A stretch of 42,290 nt of DNA from Candidatus Heritagella gallinarum (GTDB lineage Bacteria > Bacillota > Clostridia > Oscillospirales > Acutalibacteraceae). Position numbers and translations under genes: made by a program. The stretch is from positions 1 through 42,290 of the forward strand of contig CAJFNK010000072.1 in assembly GCA_904394685.1 (NCBI GenBank). Direction: 5' to 3'. Every line of letters begins with the position of its first letter. Position 1 is the stretch's first letter. Of the stretch, positions 15,319 to 22,812 are shown piece after piece. The notes below the pieces were generated by a model. That model ran no database searches. It was not told the origin of the DNA and saw only the letters and a list, made by a program, of their open reading frames with translations.

Positions 15319-16707
15319 TTATGGATTTGATTCACAATTGTTTTTGGCAGTCATTTCCCTGGGAATCGAGGACACTACCTGATACAAAAGCTCAATCCCC
15401 TCCGGGATTTTCTCCGTTTCGATGCCTGCAAATCCCAGCCGTATGTGATCGTGATCCAGCGCCGACACCCGAAGCCCCCGCTGTCTGGCACGGCGCTGCA
15501 CTTCGGGCGCATTGGGAACCGAAAGCAACACCGCCAGCGAAGTTTCCAGCAGGCGGGCTTCATATCGCTCCCCCATGCTGCGGCGCAGGCAATCGAGCAT
15601 TTTTTCACTTTTTATCAAATATAATTTTCGCATCCGGCGAAGATGCTTTTCCAGATGCCCTTCCCGGATATAATCGGCGAGCGCCAGCTGCTCGATTTTA
15701 GAAGCCGTCTGGTTATAGGCGGCCGCACGGGGCGCATACCGTTCCAAAAGAGAAAATGGCAGCACCATATAGCTGACTCGCACGCTGGGCAGCAGCAGCT
15801 TGGAAAAGGAACCCAGATAAACGGTACAGCTCTCCCCCGCCCCCTGCAAAGCCGGAATCGGCCGGGCGGTATAGCGCAGCTCCCCGTTATAATCGTCCTC
15901 TAAAATCAAACCGCCGGTGGTTTTCGCCCAGTACAAAAGGGCAAAGCGCCGGGAGGGCGGCATGGCGGTTGCCGACTCCACCGGTGAGGATGGGCTTACC
16001 AGCACCTGTCTGGCTCCGCTTTGCTGCAAAGCCTCCACCGAAAGCCCTTGTTCATCACAGGTAATGGGAATCACCTGAACGCCGCAGTCGTCAAAAGCAC
16101 GCTCTGCCTGCGGAAACCCCCGGCTATCCATGGCTACCTGTTTTTGCGGAAGAAGGCCGCACAAAATCGTAAGAAGCGGCTGGATACCGGCGCCGATGAC
16201 AATCTGCTCCGGCAGGGCACGCACGCCTCTTGCACGGTACGCATAGGCGGAAAGCGCCTCTCGCAAAGCCAGCTCTCCCTGTGGCAGCCCATAGGATACA
16301 ATGGAATCCGGCCGGTTCAATACGTCCCGGATATGCCGTTTCCACAATGTAATATCTGCATTACCGCTGTCAATCCGGTCGGTTCCAAAATCATACCGCA
16401 CCGGCACACGGATTTCTTCCTGCCGTACCGGCGGAATATGGTGGAAAGAAGCATCGTCCTGCCGCCTGCCCCCCGCCACAAAATAGCCACGCTGCGGCCT
16501 GCTTTTCAGATATCCCTCCACACACAGCTGCTGATAAGCTGACTCCACCGTCGTCCGGCTCACGCCAAGCTCCTCCGGCAACCGCCGGATAGAGGGCATT
16601 TTGGTTCCAGTGGGAAGCGCTCCCGACTCAATCGCCTCTCGGATGGCCTGATACAGCTGTTGGTAGAGCGGAGTGGCAGAATCGGGCGAGAGGGTTACAA
16701 AGGGCAT
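15319..16707 (-). CDS. MocR-family (GntR-HTH plus aminotransferase domain) regulator, probably PdxR-like
   Basis: 462 residues: winged HTH of the GntR family (about 10-77, MPSIRRLPEELGVSRTTVES) joined to a fold-type I aminotransferase-like domain. It has EDDYNGELRY (270-279) and SFSK with the PLP lysine Lys303. MocR proteins sense PLP or amino compounds and do not usually catalyse. The TPSHQFPTG-like segment common in the family reads SPSSPVESAT here (238-247), an unusual variant. Start ATG at 16707 with AAGGAG; upstream open frame lacks one. It is divergent from the ECF S component and pyridoxal kinase genes, so a role as vitamin B6 regulator is a strong inference from context. Confidence 0.88.
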   Translation of the reverse strand: MPFVTLSPDSATPLYQQLYQAIREAIESGALPTGTKMPSIRRLPEELGVSRTTVESAYQQLCVEGYLKSRPQRGYFVAGGRRQDDASFHHIPPVRQEEIRVPVRYDFGTDRIDSGNADITLWKRHIRDVLNRPDSIVSYGLPQGELALREALSAYAYRARGVRALPEQIVIGAGIQPLLTILCGLLPQKQVAMDSRGFPQAERAFDDCGVQVIPITCDEQGLSVEALQQSGARQVLVSPSSPVESATAMPPSRRFALLYWAKTTGGLILEDDYNGELRYTARPIPALQGAGESCTVYLGSFSKLLLPSVRVSYMVLPFSLLERYAPRAAAYNQTASKIEQLALADYIREGHLEKHLRRMRKLYLIKSEKMLDCLRRSMGERYEARLLETSLAVLLSVPNAPEVQRRARQRGLRVSALDHDHIRLGFAGIETEKIPEGIELLYQVVSSIPREMTAKNNCESNP

Positions 16708-16773
16708 GGCTTTTCTCCTTGGCAGACATCCGATGCGCTCACACCGGTATTTTTCATAGCATTTACTATTTAT

Positions 16774-16802
16774 AGTATACTCCAAAATCGCAAAAATTCC
16801 AA
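16774..16802 (-). promoter_or_regulatory. Promoter of the MocR regulator gene
   Basis: Reverse-strand TTGGAA (16797-16802), 17-bp spacer and TATACT (16774-16779). The palindrome AGTATACT (16774-16781) covers the -10. Confidence 0.65.
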
Positions 16803-16812
16803 GAGAAAAAAT

Positions 16813-16850
16813 AAACTGTACATCTTATTTTTTTTAAAACTGTGTATTTT
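16813..16850. promoter_or_regulatory. Direct repeats between mocR and the S-component gene (candidate MocR operator)
   Basis: AAACTGTACATCTT (from 16813) and AAACTGTGTATTTT (from 16837) match at 11 of 14 positions and start 24 bp apart. Direct repeats spaced by turns of the helix are the usual operator form for MocR dimers. They lie just upstream of the mocR -35 and ahead of the forward gene. Confidence 0.45.
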
Positions 16851-16979
16851 AAAGAGAACAGATTTGCTTTATGATAATAGCACGCCAAAGGCAGAGACTC
16901 TGAAACCTGAAACGGACGGGAGAAAATCTTCTTTAATAGAAGTATTCCCATTATTTTTGTATTGAAAGGGTGGATTGTG

Positions 16980-17564
16980 ATGATCCAAAACAAAAACCGC
17001 ACGGTAACCAATCTTGCGCTCACCGGCCTGATGGGGGCGCTGGTGTATGTGGCTACCATGTTTTTTAAAGTCGAAATCCCCGTAGGGGCCGACCGCACCA
17101 TGATCGGCTTTGCCAATGTGTTCTGCGTGCTTTCCGGCCTGATTCTGGGCCCGGCCTATGGCGGACTGGCCGCCGGCGTGGGTTCCTTCCTTTTTGATAT
17201 TACCGGAGGCTGGTTCTCCAGCGCCGGTGTCACCCTGATTACCAAGGGCCTGATGGCCGTGATCTGCGGCGCCATTGCCTGGGGCGGAAAGTCGGAAGAA
17301 CCCCGCTTTGCCCGACTGGTAACTGCTGCCGTCACCGGCTCGCTGGCCTACTGCATCATGTATCTGGGGTATTCCTTCTTCAAGCTGGTAGTTGCCGGAA
17401 GCGCCCCCGAGGCCGCCATGATTTCCATGATGACCAAGGCCGGCGCCACATTGCTGAACGCTGCGGTGGCAGATGTGATTGCAGTTCCTCTGTTCCTCAC
17501 CATCCGCACAGCACTGCGCCGGAACCATCTCTGGAAAGGCGGAAATCCCGGAGCAGCGATATAA
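16980..17564 (+). CDS. ECF transporter S component, probably for vitamin B6
   Basis: 194-residue membrane protein with about six helices of the ECF substrate-binding (S) type. Seen: short basic N-terminus, ALTGLMGALVYVATMFFKVE (helix 1 with a small-residue face for docking the T component), the loop IPVGADRTMIGFANVF and GPAYGGLAAGVGSFLFDITG (helices 2-3). ATP-binding and T subunits are not in the window, so it presumably uses the shared EcfAA'T module. The substrate is inferred: it sits between a MocR regulator and pyridoxal kinase, as the predicted pyridoxine S components called PdxU do. ATG at 16980 follows a GGGTGG site. It is ended by its own terminator. Confidence 0.8.
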   Translation: MIQNKNRTVTNLALTGLMGALVYVATMFFKVEIPVGADRTMIGFANVFCVLSGLILGPAYGGLAAGVGSFLFDITGGWFSSAGVTLITKGLMAVICGAIAWGGKSEEPRFARLVTAAVTGSLAYCIMYLGYSFFKLVVAGSAPEAAMISMMTKAGATLLNAAVADVIAVPLFLTIRTALRRNHLWKGGNPGAAI

Positions 17565-17579
17565 AACCTAAAAAAACAC

Positions 17580-17617
17580 CGGCATATGGCGCAAGTGGGT
17601 GCCATATGCCGCTTTTT
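17580..17617 (+). terminator. Terminator after the S-component gene
   Basis: Arms CGGCATATGGC (17580-17590) and GCCATATGCCG (17601-17611) are perfectly complementary, with a 10-nt loop and then C plus T6. It partly separates the S-component and kinase transcripts. Confidence 0.85.
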
Positions 17618-17619
17618 TA

Positions 17620-17628
17620 TGGTATGAT
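17620..17628 (+). promoter_or_regulatory. Extended -10 promoter of the pyridoxal kinase gene
   Basis: TG-G-TATGAT, directly after the terminator T-run, gives the kinase gene its own start about 40 nt before its ATG. No -35 hexamer is evident because that position is inside the terminator. Confidence 0.5.
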
Positions 17629-17676
17629 AGCAAAGGTAACGAAAACAGCACAGGGCAAAGAAAGGACTGGTTCTCT

Positions 17677-18516
17677 ATGAAAACAGCAAAAGCGGCGGCG
17701 ATTCACGACCTTTCCGGCATTGGACGATGTTCCCTCACAGCCGCTATCCCCATTCTCTCGGTGATGGGGATACAGGTCTGCCCGCTCCCCACCGCTGTGC
17801 TGAGCAATCAGACCGGGTTTGCACAATATGATATTGCCGACCTCACCGACCATATGGAGCGGTTCGGGGAATGTTGGGCACCATGGTACGGCCAGTTTGA
17901 CGCTATTTACACCGGATTTCTCAGTAACCCCCGTCAGGCGGAAATCACCCGTGGGCTGGTTGAGAAACTGCGGGGGGAAGAAACCCTTGTGATGGTGGAC
18001 CCCATTCTGGGCGACCACGGCGTGCGCTATCCAATTTTTGACGATACGATGTGTGAGAAGGTTCGGGAGCTGGCTTTTTCAGCCGATGTCATCACGCCCA
18101 ATCTCACCGAAGCCTGCCTGCTGGCCAATGAGCCTGCTGAAACTGCCCAGAATCTGCAAACCCGTGCAGAACTGATTCAGCTGGCCTCCTATCTGGCCTC
18201 AAAAGGCCCCGGCACCGTGGTGATTACCGGCATCCGGGATGAGGATATGGTGGCAAACCTGGCGTATTGCAAAGAGGATTCCCGCTGCTTCTGGGAAGCC
18301 AACAAGCGGATCGGGTTCAGCTATTCCGGCACCGGCGATGTGCTGGCGTCCATTCTGTGCGGCGGCCTGGTACAGGGGCTTCCGCTGGGGCAAACGCTGC
18401 GGGAAGCCTGCCGTTTTATTGGCATGGCGCTGGAAGAAACCGCAAAAGCAGGCACTGACCCACGGGAAGGGATTTTGTTCGAGCCGTTTCTTGCAGAACT
18501 TGTAGAGCTGTTATGA
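17677..18516 (+). CDS. pdxK: Pyridoxal/pyridoxamine kinase
   Basis: ATP-dependent phosphorylation of vitamin B6 vitamers in the ribokinase fold. 279 residues, normal for PdxY/PdxK. Seen: N-terminal AAIHDLSGIGRCSLTAAIPI, the lid region PTAVLSNQTGF (42-52), DPILGDHGVRYP (metal/phosphate region), ITPNLTEACLL and the anion-hole/catalytic-base motif SYSGTGDVLAS near residue 215. The ATG at 17677 has AAAGGA 11 nt upstream; an earlier in-frame start at 17599 falls in the terminator and is rejected. Together with the S component and MocR regulator it forms a B6 uptake-and-trapping unit. Confidence 0.88.
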   Translation: MKTAKAAAIHDLSGIGRCSLTAAIPILSVMGIQVCPLPTAVLSNQTGFAQYDIADLTDHMERFGECWAPWYGQFDAIYTGFLSNPRQAEITRGLVEKLRGEETLVMVDPILGDHGVRYPIFDDTMCEKVRELAFSADVITPNLTEACLLANEPAETAQNLQTRAELIQLASYLASKGPGTVVITGIRDEDMVANLAYCKEDSRCFWEANKRIGFSYSGTGDVLASILCGGLVQGLPLGQTLREACRFIGMALEETAKAGTDPREGILFEPFLAELVELL

Positions 18517-18584
18517 ACGCTGAAACAGACACACTGAGCAGGTGTTGCTCTGATTTTCTGCCGAAGAACTGGTAAGTTTCCCAA

Positions 18585-18613
18585 TTGCTTTCTTGTCTGA
18601 TGTGTAGTACAAT
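18585..18613 (+). promoter_or_regulatory. Promoter of NSS transporter copy 2
   Basis: TTGCTT (18585-18590), 17-bp spacer and TACAAT (18608-18613), about 27 nt ahead of the predicted leader with AAGGAG. Confidence 0.6.
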
Positions 18614-18646
18614 AGCCATACATCTATTGTGTAAGGAGTCATGAAT

Positions 18647-20008
18647 ATGGAAAAGAAGGCACGGGGAACTTTCTCCGGCAAACTGGGCTATGTGCTGGCG
18701 GTTTCCGGCTCGGCAGTAGGCCTTGGAAACATCTGGCGCTTCCCCTATCTGGCAGCCAAATATGGCGGCGGCATCTTCCTGCTGGTGTATATCCTGCTGG
18801 CTGTCACATTTGGTTTTACTTTGATTCTCTCTGAAACAGCTTTAGGCCGTATGACCGGAAAAAGCCCGATTGGTGCTTTTAAAACCTTCACCAAGGGCAA
18901 ACTGGTAGCAGGCGGCTGGATCAGCGCTATTATTCCTATGCTGATCGTCCCCTATTACTGCGTAATTGGCGGCTGGGTCATCAAGTATCTGGTGGGATTT
19001 GCTTCCGGAAATGTAGAAAGCATGGCTACCGATACTTTCTTTAGTGAATTTGTGGCCGCCCCTGTCGAGCCGGTTATCTGGCTGATGGTTTTTGTCCTGC
19101 TCACCTTTATGGTGGTCATTTTCGGCGTGGAAAAAGGCGTTGAACGCATCAGCAAAATCCTGATGCCGGTCTTGATTGTTCTGGCAATCATCATCTGCAT
19201 TTATTCTGTCACCCGTCCGGGCGCACTGGAGGGCGTGAAATATTATCTGATCCCGGATTTTTCCAAATTTTCCGTGATGACCGTGGTGGCTGCCATGGGA
19301 CAGATGTTCTATTCCCTCTCGATTGCCATGGGTATCCTGATTACCTACGGTTCTTATATGAAAAAAGAAGTCAACATGGAATCCTCTATTAAACAAGTAG
19401 AGGTCGTGGATACACTGGTCGCCATTCTGGCCGGCCTGATGATTATTCCGGCTGTGTTTGCCTTTTCCGGCGGAGATCAGACCACACTCAACGCCGGTCC
19501 TTCTTTGATGTTTATCACCATCCCCAAGGTGTTTGAAAGCATGGGAATGGGACAGGCGATCGGCGCTGTGTTCTTCCTGCTGGTGTTGGTAGCAGCTCTG
19601 ACTTCTTCCATCTCCCTGATGGAAACTTGCGTTTCCAGCTTGCAGGATCAATGGGGATGGAGCCGGAAAAAATCCTGCCTGCTGATGGTGGGCGAAATGA
19701 TCCTGTTGGGAATCCCCTGCTCTCTGGGCTTTGGCGTGTGGGACTTCATCAAGCCGCTGGGATTGAGCATCCTCGACTTCTTTGACTTCCTCACCAACTC
19801 GGTGATGATGCCGATTTCCGCTTTCCTAATTTGCCTGTTGGTGGTAAAGGCAATCGGTCTCGACAGAATCTCTCAGGAAGTCCGCCTTTCTTCCAAATTT
19901 AAGAGGGAAAAAGCCTATCGCTTTATGGTGCGATATCTGGTGCCGGTTGGCCTGCTGATCATTCTGGTCAGCTCGGTTCTGAACGTGTTCGGCATTATCA
20001 CCATCTGA
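18647..20008 (+). CDS. Sodium-dependent transporter, NSS/SNF family (copy 2)
   Basis: 453 residues, MhsT/LeuT fold, about 11 helices, likely Na+-coupled amino-acid uptake. TM1 has the canonical SGSAVGLGNIWRFPY (20-34) with the extracellular gate Arg31, then KYGGGIFLLVY. TM6 has MGQMFYSLSIAMGILITYGS and the next loop GPSLMFITIPKVF. ATG at 18647 is preferred, with AAGGAG 8 nt upstream; the ATG at 18641 is only 2 nt from it. It is distant in sequence from copy 1, so not a recent duplication. No clear terminator follows; the 3' region is AT-rich. Substrate unknown. Confidence 0.9.
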   Translation: MEKKARGTFSGKLGYVLAVSGSAVGLGNIWRFPYLAAKYGGGIFLLVYILLAVTFGFTLILSETALGRMTGKSPIGAFKTFTKGKLVAGGWISAIIPMLIVPYYCVIGGWVIKYLVGFASGNVESMATDTFFSEFVAAPVEPVIWLMVFVLLTFMVVIFGVEKGVERISKILMPVLIVLAIIICIYSVTRPGALEGVKYYLIPDFSKFSVMTVVAAMGQMFYSLSIAMGILITYGSYMKKEVNMESSIKQVEVVDTLVAILAGLMIIPAVFAFSGGDQTTLNAGPSLMFITIPKVFESMGMGQAIGAVFFLLVLVAALTSSISLMETCVSSLQDQWGWSRKKSCLLMVGEMILLGIPCSLGFGVWDFIKPLGLSILDFFDFLTNSVMMPISAFLICLLVVKAIGLDRISQEVRLSSKFKREKAYRFMVRYLVPVGLLIILVSSVLNVFGIITI

Positions 20009-20175
20009 TGCGGCTTGCAATTTTTATTTGGATAGCTTTCAAAAATTCCAAATTCTCAAAAAAGGTTGCATTTTTCCCGTTTGAATCCTTCAAAATCAGT
20101 CTTGATTCTTGATATCTTGGTATTTAGCTTTAATATACATATTCTACATAGTTGTTTAAAAAAAATTAAAAGAAA

Positions 20176-20204
20176 TAGACAAAAGCAAATTTTTGTACTA
20201 TAAT
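20176..20204 (+). promoter_or_regulatory. Promoter of the PadR gene
   Basis: TAGACA (20176-20181), 17-bp spacer and perfect TATAAT (20199-20204). The predicted transcript start, about 20211, lies downstream of the GTG at 20206 and so rules it out as the start. Confidence 0.7.
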
Positions 20205-20247
20205 AGTGTCAGGGAAACCAATCCAACAGGAATGTGAGGTGGTTGCT

Positions 20248-20586
20248 TTGGCGATTCGTGACAGTATGAAAAAAGGGACCGCTGAACTGGTAGTCCTGCA
20301 TCTTCTTCGCAGCGGACGGAAATACGGGTACCAGATTGCACAGGAAATTTCCTCACGCAGCGAGGGGTTGTTCACCTTGCAGGAAGGCTCGTTGTATCCC
20401 ACTTTGTATCGACTGGAAAAGAACGGATATGTATCTTCTCAAACGGAATTTTCTCCAAATCAGCAGAGAGTGCGTAAGTATTATTCGATTACAGACGCAG
20501 GGGAATCTTATTTTTTTAAAGTATGGGAAGAATACCGTTTAATCTCGGAAGGCATTGAGAAGATTTTGCAGGACCAGAACCCGTAA
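20248..20586 (+). CDS. PadR-family transcriptional regulator
   Basis: 112 residues, the size of the short PadR subfamily 2 (LmrR-like): a winged HTH followed by one dimerisation helix. Seen: DSMKKGTAELVVLHLLRSGRKYGYQIAQEI, LFTLQEGSLYPTLYRLEKNG (the hallmark GSLYPxLxRLE), then KYYSITDAGESYF and a C-terminal helix. I choose TTG at 20248 because GGTGG is 5 nt upstream and the promoter excludes the earlier GTG. PadR proteins usually repress a neighbouring transporter or respond to phenolic or antibiotic compounds. No target gene is obvious here; its own promoter is a candidate. A strong terminator follows. Confidence 0.85.
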   Translation: MAIRDSMKKGTAELVVLHLLRSGRKYGYQIAQEISSRSEGLFTLQEGSLYPTLYRLEKNGYVSSQTEFSPNQQRVRKYYSITDAGESYFFKVWEEYRLISEGIEKILQDQNP

Positions 20587-20604
20587 CCTAAATGAACTGT
20601 TACA

Positions 20605-20651
20605 AACCCGGCATGGTGTAAGCGCTGCTTCACCATGCCGGGTTCCTTTTT
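20605..20651 (+). terminator. Terminator of the PadR gene
   Basis: Perfect 14-bp stem (AACCCGGCATGGTG at 20605-20618 with its complement at 20631-20644), a 12-nt loop and then CC plus T5. Confidence 0.9.
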
Positions 20652-20674
20652 GTTCGTTTGACAATTTTGTTTCT

Positions 20675-20702
20675 TTGACTATTTGAATCCATATGGTATA
20701 CT
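20675..20702 (+). promoter_or_regulatory. Promoter of the first HAD gene
   Basis: TTGACT (20675-20680), 16-bp spacer ending TATGG and TATACT (20697-20702), an extended -10. A second TTGACA lies about 17 bp further upstream. Confidence 0.6.
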
Positions 20703-20741
20703 GAATCTGATAAAACTGTTTTTCAGGAAGAAGGCTTTTTG

Positions 20742-21428
20742 ATGATACAAGCATGTATTTTTGATATGGACGGTACCGTGGCCAACACGCTGGAATCCCT
20801 GGCGGGATTTGGAAATTCTGCTCTAAAGGCTTGCGGATACCCGGTGATTCCGGTGCAGGAATACCGCCATCTGGTAGGGAACGGCGCTGACACCCTGATG
20901 CGCCGTATGCTAAAAACGGTTCAGGAAACCTATACCGAGGAGGAAGTCACCGCTGTGCGGGCCGTATACGATCGGCTGTATGAAGCCGACCCCATGCGCC
21001 TGGTGTCTGAGTATCCCGGCATGAGGGAAACCCTGCAACAGCTGAAAGATTCCGGCATTGCCATCGCCGTTTTCTCCAACAAGCCCGACGATATGACGCA
21101 AAAGGTAGCAGAACTTTTGTATCCCGGCCTGTTCCAGATTGTGCGGGGACAACAGGTGGGAACCCCGCTCAAGCCTGCTCCGGACGGCGCTCTGCTGATC
21201 GCCCGGCAGCTGGGCGTTGCCCCACAGGATTGCCTGTATATCGGGGATACCTATGTCGATATGGAAACCGGCAAAAACGCCGGTATGGAAACGGTGGGGG
21301 TTTTGTGGGGCTTCCGTGACCGGGAAGAACTGCAAAACGCCGGTGCCTGCCATATTATTTCGCAGCCTCAAGAATTGTTGGCGCTGGTGGGCATTGATTC
21401 TATGAATAAACGTGACCATAAATTGTAA
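20742..21428 (+). CDS. HAD-superfamily phosphatase, phosphoglycolate phosphatase-like
   Basis: 228 residues with the four HAD motifs: I FDMDGT (nucleophile Asp8, acid Asp10), II VFSNKPDD, III Lys in TPLKPAPDG and IV YIGDTYVDMETGKNAG. The alpha-helical cap between motifs I and II places it with the Gph/PpaX group that hydrolyses phosphoglycolate, pyrophosphate or sugar phosphates. The exact substrate cannot be read. ATG at 20742 is used; the TTG codon before it is less likely. It is monocistronic with its own extended -10 promoter. Confidence 0.85.
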   Translation: MIQACIFDMDGTVANTLESLAGFGNSALKACGYPVIPVQEYRHLVGNGADTLMRRMLKTVQETYTEEEVTAVRAVYDRLYEADPMRLVSEYPGMRETLQQLKDSGIAIAVFSNKPDDMTQKVAELLYPGLFQIVRGQQVGTPLKPAPDGALLIARQLGVAPQDCLYIGDTYVDMETGKNAGMETVGVLWGFRDREELQNAGACHIISQPQELLALVGIDSMNKRDHKL

Positions 21429-21499
21429 AATTTTCTTGATTCTTTAAGATTATATTGTATTTTGACCAAAACAGTGCTAAGATAGGATACGACAAAAGA

Positions 21500-21517
21500 T
21501 TGTTTGAGTTTTAACAA
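21500..21517. promoter_or_regulatory. Candidate Rex (redox) operator upstream of the alcohol dehydrogenase
   Basis: TTGTT, an 8-nt interval and AACAA fit 12 of the 14 defined positions of the Rex consensus TTGTTAANNNNTTAACAA. The site is nested in a 9-bp perfect inverted repeat (21498-21506 and 21515-21523), 43 bp before the ATG. Rex represses fermentative alcohol dehydrogenases in many Clostridia when NADH/NAD is low. Confidence 0.45.
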
Positions 21518-21565
21518 ACAATCTATATTGATTATTGATGTACTTACCGAGTAGGAGGCTATTTT

Positions 21566-22735
21566 ATGGCACGTTTTACATTACCCAGAGATATTTATTT
21601 TGGACCCAACGCAATGGCTGAGCTGAAAAACCTGAAAGGCTATCACAAAGCATTCGTCGTAACCGGCGGCAGCTCCATGAAACGCACCGGTTTTTTGCAG
21701 AAGCTGGAAGATATCCTCAAAGAAACCGGCTTGGAAGTCCGGCTGTATGACGGCGTTGAGCCCGACCCCTCCATCGAGCGTGTGATGGACGGCGCTAAGG
21801 CCATGCGTGAGTTTGAGCCCGACGTGATCGTAGCAATCGGCGGCGGCTCTCCCATGGACGCAGCCAAGGCTATGTGGGTATTCTATGAGTATCCCGAAAA
21901 GACTTTCCAGGATATCGTAGAGCCCTTCTCCATGCCCAAACTGCGCCGCAAGGCTATCTTTGTGGCCATCCCCTCTACCAGTGGCACCGCTTCTGAAGTT
22001 ACCGCTTTCTCTGTTATCACCGACTATTCCACCGGCATCAAGTATCCGCTGGCTGACTTCGAAATCACCCCGGATATCGCTGTGCTGGATACCGATATCC
22101 CCATGACCATGCCCAAGACTCTGACCGCTCACACCGGTATGGACGCTCTGACCCATGCCATCGAGGCTTATGTGGCATCCGCCCGCTCCGACTTCTCCGA
22201 CCCGCTGGCTCTCAAGGCAATCTCCGATATTTTTGACAATCTGGTAGATTCCTACAACGGCAGCGCCGAAGCCCGTGAGAAGATGCACGTCGCCCAGTGT
22301 CTGGCTGGTATGTCTTTCTCCAACGCTCTGCTGGGTATCGCCCACAGCCTGGCTCACAAGACCGGCGCTGTGTTCCACATCCCGCACGGGTGCTGCAACG
22401 CTATCCTGCTGCCCTCCGTTATCCAGTATAACTCCAAGGCCTGCATGGAACGTTATGCACAAATCGCCCGCTATGTCGGCCTGCCGGGCAACACCGACAA
22501 GCAGCTCACTGATTCTCTGGTCGAAGCTGTCCGCACCTTCAACAAGAAGCTGGGCATTGCTCCCACCTATAAAGAGAACGGCGTAAGCGAGGCAGACTTT
22601 GAGGCTCACAAGCAGGCAATCGCTGAAAACGCTGTGGCTGACCCCTGCACCGCTTCCAACCCCCGTCCGATCGACGCCGAGAATATGCTCAAGGTTCTCA
22701 CCTGCGCTTATACCGGCGAAGATGTGACTTTCTAA
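21566..22735 (+). CDS. Iron-containing (group III) alcohol dehydrogenase
   Basis: 389 residues; NAD(P)H-linked reduction of aldehydes to alcohols, such as butanol- or ethanol-type fermentation or aldehyde detoxification. Seen: NAD-binding VVTGGSSMKRTG and the GGGSPMDAAKAM loop (92-103), PSTSGTASEVT (136-146), iron ligands Asp193 and His197 (GMDALTHAIE), His260 (GIAHSLAH) and His274 (HIPHGCCNAILLP). All four are present. The family is firm; the physiological substrate is not. Synonymous codons are strongly biased to a few choices, suggesting high expression. AGGAGG precedes the ATG and a candidate Rex operator lies upstream. Confidence 0.9.
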   Translation: MARFTLPRDIYFGPNAMAELKNLKGYHKAFVVTGGSSMKRTGFLQKLEDILKETGLEVRLYDGVEPDPSIERVMDGAKAMREFEPDVIVAIGGGSPMDAAKAMWVFYEYPEKTFQDIVEPFSMPKLRRKAIFVAIPSTSGTASEVTAFSVITDYSTGIKYPLADFEITPDIAVLDTDIPMTMPKTLTAHTGMDALTHAIEAYVASARSDFSDPLALKAISDIFDNLVDSYNGSAEAREKMHVAQCLAGMSFSNALLGIAHSLAHKTGAVFHIPHGCCNAILLPSVIQYNSKACMERYAQIARYVGLPGNTDKQLTDSLVEAVRTFNKKLGIAPTYKENGVSEADFEAHKQAIAENAVADPCTASNPRPIDAENMLKVLTCAYTGEDVTF

Positions 22736-22752
22736 TCCAAATATGGTATGAT
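22724..22752 (+). promoter_or_regulatory. Candidate promoter overlapping the end of the dehydrogenase gene
   Basis: GTGACT (22724-22729), 17-bp spacer ending TATGG and TATGAT (22747-22752). It would serve the second HAD gene, but its transcript would begin inside the dehydrogenase terminator. Confidence 0.35.
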
Positions 22753-22790
22753 AAAGGCAGGTCCTCAAAGGGCCTGCCTTTTCTATTTTT
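22753..22790 (+). terminator. Terminator after the iron alcohol dehydrogenase
   Basis: Arms AAAGGCAGGTCC (22753-22764) and GGGCCTGCCTTT (22770-22781) form 12 pairs with one G-U, followed by a T-rich run to 22790. Confidence 0.85.
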
Positions 22791-22812
22791 ATCAGGAGGA
22801 GGAAGTGTTTCC

